From Polytrichum commune (Eukaryota; Streptophyta; Polytrichopsida; Polytrichales; Polytrichaceae): a stretch of DNA of 64,000 nt. Made by a program: the position numbers and the translations under genes. Position 1 is the first letter of the stretch; each line of letters begins with the position of its first letter. The notes beneath the pieces are model-generated. The model did not search any database and had not been told where the DNA came from. It saw only the letters and a program-made list of their open reading frames with translations. The stretch spans positions 39,804,001-39,868,000 of the forward strand of contig OX485806.1 in the NCBI GenBank assembly GCA_950295325.1. The letters are read 5' to 3'. Below are positions 56,923-64,000 of this stretch, piece by piece.

Positions 56923-58733
56923 CATAGGCAAGGTAGGCCCTCTTGAAGTTCAATTCATCGAGTCCTTTGGCAACGGCAGATGGACATTCTAGCCTTGAAG
57001 GTACGTATACCAACACAAATTCTCAACATCTAAAGTAAGTGCATCCAAACCTGATAGTATAAGTGATGAGGATAATTTTATTACTATTTTTTTTTTATAG
57101 ATATATGTTTTCTTATTCTCAAGATTGAGAGGATTCCGATGTACTAAAGAATACATCATTAGGTCACTGTAAAGAAAAGTTATAAAGGTTTAAAGTTTCA
57201 TTTGTAGGTAAACCTAAAACCAACACCTTATGTCAACTATTCAGATAGTGTACACCTTCATGATTGATATGTACCGATGGTATGGCATTCCTAGGTGTTA
57301 GTTTTAGGTATACTTACCTCAAATGCTTTTGAAGCCTACTTTGGACCTCTATTACATAGAGTATTTTGATATTATACAACATGAATATAGGTTGTGATGT
57401 GACTTTCTGGTAGATAGCGATAGATTATTGTCTTGCAAGGTTAGTTCTCTTGACACTTGGATATAAGTAACTTGGAAAGAGCTTGATGAAGATTTCATAT
57501 TGCACGGTACAAAGAGATAATACACAATTAGTATTGACATGCTAAAAAAGTATAGGGTTAAACCAACATTGTGTACCACAGTCAATTATTTGGGGTTTTA
57601 ACTCCTATTTTTCCAAATGTACCTCAATGGATGAGTTCAATGTAAAATTGAACCATATAGATGTTGGGAGACTATAGTTATGTATGATCATACAATAAAT
57701 ACAAATTGTTGATCATCTCAAGTGCCTTGGATGTTAGTATAATTGTCAATGGATACGCACCAAGAGTGCAATTTTTTTTTTTTGGGGGGGGGGGGGGCAA
57801 TCAATGATTGAATCTATATGCTACTACCATAATTTGACAAAAGAAAATCTCACCAATGTGCATTATGAAGAAACCTATGATGATGCACATCCCGTGCTAC
57901 ATCTCTAGGATTTATGATTTCTTTGAAGAAGCTTGCAACATAGAGAGGTATGTTTGGAGCGTTACAATGCCCTCCACAAACACTTTCTTTCAAACCGCAG
58001 TTTTTTTGAACTGAAGATCCAAACGATAGATGTGCAAGGACATACCCAAGAAGAATGCATGAAAACAATTAAACCAATTGGAACCAATATGAGCCAACCT
58101 TGTTATCCCAAACTTCATTTCCTTGGGTTTTTTACCCTACTTGGTCACATCCACAAACTTGCCTTATCAAGTAGCCCTAGTACATGGGTTGTGAGGGTTG
58201 CCATTTAATCCCCTTTCTTCAATGTCTACCTCAGCATGTCCTATTGGCGCCCACGGTGGATGTATCAACATTCCACTAGGGTACATGTGACATCATGCCT
58301 AATGTGGACAATTGATTTCAAGTCAATGGTCCCTTCAACCAATCCCCAAGCCCATCATGATCCATCAATTTCATCACAAAGACTTTTTTCCCCCTCTTTT
58401 AGGTTGAAAACATTATAATGGGCCATAACCCACTACCACTTGAGCTTCATTTGACCTAGGTAAAATGTTATTTTGCCACCTCATTAGTGAAAAAGATTAT
58501 TCCAAGATATTTGAGCCAACTACTCACCACTAGATGCTTTAAAGGCCAACACCCACCCTCTCAACATGTAATTTTGTGTGTGTTTGTCCGTGATACAAAA
58601 CCCACAAGAGAAGAGGCTCTTCATTCATGCTTGCTTTGCCATGAGCTAGCATTTATAGCTATCTATCTTCAAAACAAGATAATCGGTCTTTCAAGGTCTT
58701 GCTTATTTGCATGTCATTGAACGGACATGACTA
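56923..58733. other. Gene-free interval
   Basis: No supported gene. A T-run followed by a G-run lies at 57771-57797. Frames near 57850-58420 are short and unrecognised. Confidence 0.5.
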
Positions 58734-59154
58734 AGGTAGAAATACCATAACCCGTTAACCACCCTTTAGCCGTGCACCAGACCACCGTCATAATGGTGAA
58801 GTGCCATTTCTAAAACGGATCATGGCTCAGCGGCAACTTCAATGCGTGTACACTTAGTGTAGCCAATGGGAGTCAAGTGTTAATGTACTCATGAGGTAAC
58901 TGATTTACGTGATGTTTTGTATGGAAATGTGGATTACCATGTTCAGTGTAGGGAGAATCTAGTGCACGAGTAGGGGTTTGGACAACTTTCCACTTTGAAA
59001 AACTGTAACATTTTTTATATAGGGTAGAAAAATATGAAACAACTTGCATTCTTCATGAATCATTCTTGTCTATCTTGGAAAATTATCTCATGATTATCAA
59101 ACCAGATCTTCAATGCGAATCACCTTATTTTCACGGATTATGGTATTTCTACCT
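58734..59154. mobile_element. TA-flanked MITE, family C copy 4
   Basis: A 421-bp copy with AGGTAGAAATACCATAACCC ends, flanked by TA (58732-58733 and 59155-59156). The interior matches the other three copies throughout. Confidence 0.9.
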
Positions 59155-59156
59155 TA

Positions 59157-60178
59157 TATATGGAGGTTAACCCCACTGACCAGAGACAAAGACATTGAGA
59201 ATATTTAAATAAATTTATTATTTAAACAATAATTTATTAAACACGCATTGAAGAGCATCGAGTTAATTGAACTGCAACCACTAGAAAGTTTATGAGTATC
59301 AAAGCGTTTCTAAGTGCAGAAATTGCAGGACTGTATGGTTGGACTGCACTTATTTCTTAGCAGATTGATATTGTCACCTCATCCTTCGGTTGCATATCAC
59401 CCTTGCATACAAATGCACAATATTAAGTGGGTAGATTTAACATCTTATGGTAGATGGGCCTTATATGGTCACTCTTCTTGATTGGACGCTTACATTTGAA
59501 TGGTACATGGCAAGGCTGGTCATTACTTATGGACACTAAAGAGACATGTGTTATGATGAAATTGAGTATGTGCTCAAAGTATAGACACCATTCTAGGTTC
59601 AATAGTGAACAAAGTTGGGAGGGTCTCTGATCATTCAAAGAGAAGTGGAATCCTCACATGGACCCTAAGCCCTAAAACTTGAAATGACAATCTTCGAGAA
59701 TCAGAATTGCTAACTGGATGAGCCAATTCCTGATCTGATCCAATGACCAAAATTGTCTATGGAGTTGGAAGTGTCCAGAATAGGGCCACATACTTAACCC
59801 ATATGACCAACATTGTTCAATATATATAAGACATTACTCCCATTGGCATAGGTTTTCAGCATCTGGCTTGCAACTCCTACTAAAAGGGAGAGTTTCTAAA
59901 AGCAAACATTAAAAGAAAAAAAATTGAAAAGACAAGTTTGCACAATAATATACTAGATGATTGACATCACTGTCTAGGGAATCAATTATAAGTGTTGATC
60001 AAGTGAAATGAATGTAGTCTGGTGGTTCATACACAACATCACTGTGACAAAAATACTGATCAAAATGTCATGTCACAGGTGCTTAACCCTCTCAACTCAG
60101 CTATCATACTACAAAGGGATGTCAAGTTCCATCCATTAAGAAGAGTTATCTACATTTGAAGAAGAAGAAGACATTAGC
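59157..60178. other. Intergenic DNA and likely 3' UTR of the glycyl-tRNA synthetase gene
   Basis: Around 59440-59660 there is a degenerate family F-like block (GGTTCAATAGTGAACAAAGT, TGGACACTAAAGAGACATGT). The last few hundred bases before 60178 are presumably the synthetase 3' UTR on the minus strand. I see no canonical AATAAA on that strand close to the stop, so the poly(A) site is undefined. Confidence 0.4.
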
Positions 60179-63100
60179 CTACAAATCAGCCTCCTCTGCT
60201 TCCTCTGCAGCCTCGGCTACAGTAACTAGTTTGAATGTGGCTACAGCATCTTGCCACGAGATGGTGCCATTTGCAAGCTCTTGGACAACTCCAACAAGAT
60301 ACTTGTGTGCAACCCTAATCTGCTGCTTCGAGTCCCTATCTCTCACAGTGACACCATCCTCATTGTAGTCAACAGTGATGGCAAACGGTATCCCAACCTC
60401 ATCGGTTCTCGCATACCTCTTCCCAATTGAGCGGCCTGTGAGATCAATCTTGTTGGAGACACCTGCGCGAGTGAGAGCAGTGGAGATTTTCTTCGCCGAT
60501 GCATTGAGAACCTCACGTTGGAGGAGAGGGAACACAGTGCACTTGATTGGGGCAATGACAGGTGGGAATCGGAAGACGCTCGAAACAGCTTCACCAGGAA
60601 CAATCGGCCGTGTGTAGAAACAGTGTTCGTAGAGGCAATACATAATTCGGCCAATACCAAAAGATGGCTCAATGACAGAGGGAGTGAAGCTCCGGCCACT
60701 TATTTTGACCAGTTCTTTTGAAATAGATACCATATCCTTGGTGAGGTTGTACTCTTGACCTGTCGTGCAAATTTTGTAGGTGGCTTTCCCCTTCGTGTCT
60801 AGTTCTGCTTGCAAGTCCATTGCCTCATTTTCAGTCATTGCCTGGAGAAAGAACTGTATTGTCAGTACCCAAAGAACCTGTCTTACTTGATTCATAGACC
60901 TCTGGAAACATGTACCTACATGATTTACAATCACATTTACATAAAATGAAAAAAACACTTGGACCATCCTGCCATATCTTATTGAGTTTGTAGACAGCTT
61001 CTAAGAGAAAAGTACTGAGGAATCTAAATCTTACCTCAAGAGATTCTGATAAGATCTTGGCTTCTTTCCGGAAGTGTTTACCCAATACAGCCTTGTTTGG
61101 TACAATTGTTAATTTCTGCACACAAATGAAAACAAACCAACCGATGGGCATCAAATGCCAATGTCAATATATCAATATATCCATTGCAACGTGCTGGAGA
61201 GACAATTCTGTAGGGCCACATAAAAATAGGACAATACAGGTTACAATTGATTATAGTCATTACGAAGTAGAAGAGATAATTGACATCAATGATTATAAAA
61301 AAATAAAAAATAAAATAAAAAAGCCTTTGCATGTCATCCAAGGATCATGTGCTTTGACAAGATCAATGTGGTACTTGATGGAATGCTTAATAAGAGATTG
61401 CAAGTTGCTGTGCTCTAGAAAACGTTGTATAAGAAATTCACCTCCACGTCCTTTGGTTTATCGTACTTCTCGTAAGCCACAAGATCGGTACCACTCTTGA
61501 CCTGAATAGACATAGATTGCCAGAGTAAACACAATTGAACTTGGAAAACACATCATAAATCAAAAGTGCATGAGCCCTGATGTTAAAGTGAACCTTAAGC
61601 CATTGAACGACTTGTGCTGTGGATGAAATCTATGTGCAGTAGAAATCAATGTCTTGCAATCCTTGAACATGATTCCAAGTGTAAAAAGCATACCGAATGT
61701 GCCTTCAGGTCAAAAGCAGATCGATCTGCCAAGCCTACACACTCAAACCAGCCATAAGAGCATTCAATTTCCGCATCCCAGCAGTCCTGAGCATAATGAG
61801 CCATTTCATTCTGTAGATGCTGCCGAAATCTTAGGCGTTCCTTGTCTATACCAAGACTAGTGAGAAACAAGTACACCCTTGCGATAAAGTAACCTAGGGT
61901 TTCATTGTCTACAATGCCCTGTAAAACATACAAACAAGAATTGTCAGAACAAGGACAGTGAAACCAAAAGGAATCAATCATCTCAAGGACATCACACTTC
62001 AACAGACAATGTAGACAGAGAAGATAGATTCCACCAAAGTAGTTCAGAAACTCATGTCCAAACTTCATATTGACAACTACAACAAACCTGACATGCTTCA
62101 AGAAAATTTGAACACAAAAGCAAATGGCCACAGCAACTTGGAGAATGAACCAGATTTTTTTTTAAATCCCCCAAAAACCAAAATCCGGAAATCTAAAACA
62201 TGATAGGTTCAAGGCTAAATGCAATCTAAACAACAGTAATGACCATGCATAAGAGGAATCGTTAAAAATTAGAGAAGCAGAGAGGACGGAGGTTGACCTT
62301 GGAAACAGCATCACCAATCCTCATTTTTACATGATCTTGCAATGCAGACTGTTCTGCTCTTGGAAATAAATTAAACTCCAAGTCAGCTACATCCTTGAAC
62401 TTTGGGTGAGACTTGTCATCTGGATTGACAAAATGCTCAATCTCTGCTAGAGTGAACTCCCTTACCCTCATGGGACCTTGACGAGGTGCAATCTGTAGCA
62501 GTAATGCATCACCCAAGAAAAAAGCATAAGAAAACACACCTGATTCCACTCTAGCCGCAACGGAGTATCACCAAAAAGTGAATCACTTGCAAGGAAGTTC
62601 ACATCCAAATAAATTCACTTGTGGACAATGAGTGTGCTTTAAAAACAAAAGCCCAAAACCCTAGACAAATCCTTGTTCACAACAAACAAATATTTCCAGT
62701 GCTTGCAGAAGAGATGATTACAATTCAATTTAAGAATCTGAAAAGTGTCTGCCAGGCGACCTCAATCTGGAAAATGCACATAATCAACACGAAACGGGAG
62801 AGAGTGTTGCACACCTCATTGCGATATGCAGAACCAATCTGAGCAGCAGCAAAGGGCAACTTCTGACCATTCTCGTAGTAGAGGTCCTTAAAGTTGACAA
62901 AAATGCCTTGTGCTGTCTCTGGTCTCATGTAGCTGCAAAAAACTCAATTGCATAAACTTCTGTGAACTGCACTATTCAATCATGTAAATGCACACACCAA
63001 GCCTGCTTGACCATTTGCTCCTCAACACACATACCTAATTCCAGTATGCATAATGACTCTGGTTGAAGATATCCTTGCAAGTATCAAGGTTCCAAAAAAC

Positions 63101-64000
63101 TTACAGATCAAGGTAACCAGTAAACCATAAAATAAGGACCAACAGAAATAGTTAATCCAACGATTTTAGAGTTACATACTCAATACAAAGCTATCAAAAG
63201 GAAACGATACAAAATAAAATGAAATAGAAAGAAAAACACTTGTGCGCCAATAGCCAAGTGGTGGCAAGCCATACAACCAAGGAGCGTCCACTATAGTCTA
63301 TCTGCATGGAAGAAGCCACCTTCAATGATATACCCACTGACTTCATCAGTCCCAACAGTGCATTCTTGTCTTGAGTTTCTGCTATGGATTACCAGAAGTA
63401 ACCAGAAGACTCAAGAATATTGTTGTACAGCATGAGTATTACGACCTAAATTTCAACACAAACCAGGAGAGATAAGACCTAACCCTGTAGGAAAAACATC
63501 AACTGACTCACATTGAAGTCACTTAGGTGGACTGAATCATTAGGTTACAAGTGTCCTTGTGTATAACTGCATCCTACGTTCTTTAATCCTGTAACATATC
63601 AAACTCAACTCCGTGAGAGGTGAAGGATGAAGGGATAAAGGGCTGACATACCCCTTTGCAAGACCTGTTGGGCCAATTGAAGTGGCAAACATGAGGTTGA
63701 AAGGGTAAGGGTCAGATAGGTCGTTGCCAGTATCAGGAGCCTTGATGCCATACTCTTTGATCTTTGCGCCCAATTGTGGACCATCAAATTCGTCAAGACT
63801 CGCAAGGTCCTTCTTCATCTGCTGCTTTTTCTCAGGGGTCAAGGGCTCCCGCTTCTTCTCAGGCACTTTCTTCTCCGCTGATTTCTTCTTGTCCTTCTTC
63901 TCTGGCACCGGAGCCGGAGCCGGAGCATCAAGCATGGCTAAAAGCTTCACATCCTCTTCCAAGGCATTGTTTAAAAAATCTTTCAGCAAATGGTCAGCTC
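60179..64000 (-). CDS. GARS: Glycyl-tRNA synthetase, eukaryotic cytosolic type (3' part, seven exons in window)
   Basis: Charges tRNA-Gly with glycine; class II, homodimeric eukaryotic type. Exons on the minus strand: 64000-63652 (runs off the window), 62932-62815, 62492-62298, 61918-61694, 61501-61442, 61115-61035, 60841-60179, ending in TAG. All introns are GT-AG. Phases are consistent: the first intron splits a Gly codon and the others fall between codons. Recognisable parts in order: [13 protein letters not shown] with [42 protein letters not shown] (class II motif 2 region); [43 protein letters not shown]; the motif 3 segment [11 protein letters not shown]; and the C-terminal anticodon-binding domain with [10 protein letters not shown] and [13 protein letters not shown]. 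The first visible exon holds an unusual Ala/Pro/Lys-rich linker ([20 protein letters not shown], then more Lys/Glu). The start, any WHEP domain and any organelle-targeting peptide lie beyond the edge. The C-terminus is acidic ([12 protein letters not shown]). Family identity is certain. Confidence 0.95.

Noticed and set aside
60831-62131. Longer synthetase frames that run into introns (e.g. 60842-60967, 61919-62131)
   Set aside because: The added residues are intron translation; GT-AG sites and family alignment place the exon edges at 60841 and 61918.
63241-63300. A-box-like AATAGCCAAGTGGTGGCAAG in a synthetase intron
   Set aside because: No B box follows at suitable spacing, so not called as a tRNA or SINE.

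Overview
This window looks like nuclear DNA from a plant with a repeat-rich genome. Only two genes are clear. The first is an intronless ABCG (WBC-type) half-transporter at 20382-22478 (+). The second is the 3' part of a multi-exon eukaryotic glycyl-tRNA synthetase, reading leftward from the right edge (exons between 64000 and 60179, -). Both resemble plant proteins. The GT-AG introns, AATAAA signals, Tourist/Stowaway/hAT-type miniature elements and tRNA-derived repeat signals also fit a plant. I cannot name the species. The synthetase is rather divergent from the flowering-plant sequences I remember, so a non-flowering land plant or charophyte is possible, but that is only an impression.

Layout. 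1-18.3 kb: AT-rich DNA without a convincing gene. It holds a Harbinger-like MITE (family A, two copies) with a 343-bp tandem array made from one of its ends, a 566-bp MULE-like MITE, two near-perfect fold-backs and several degenerate repeats. 18.4-23.3 kb: a hAT-like MITE, a GC-richer leader, the ABCG gene with two AATAAA signals, then simple and duplicated sequence. 23.6-30 kb: MITEs and a 1.7-kb hAT element with an exact 8-bp target duplication and a scrap of transposase. 30-44 kb: gene-free, with a C-poor GT-rich tract, a Tourist-like MITE, two nearly identical elements ending in G-tracts, a hAT MITE split by a pogo/Emigrant-like MITE, and a 3 x ~415-bp tandem array. 44-46.5 kb: a tandem duplication in which each copy carries a different transposon and shows the empty site of the other. 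47.7-59.2 kb: four copies of a ~420-bp TA-flanked MITE, one inside a hAT MITE, plus more Harbinger/Tourist-like elements and a triplicated element half. 60.2-64 kb: the glycyl-tRNA synthetase gene.

The two genes are independent: a membrane transporter of the ABCG5-like group (probably lipid or hormone export) and a cytosolic translation enzyme. The main interest is the transposon layer. At least ten short-element families can be delimited here by termini and target-site duplications, several with internal empty-site or nesting evidence. Positions of MITE ends were read by eye; most should be right to within a few bases. No database search was possible.
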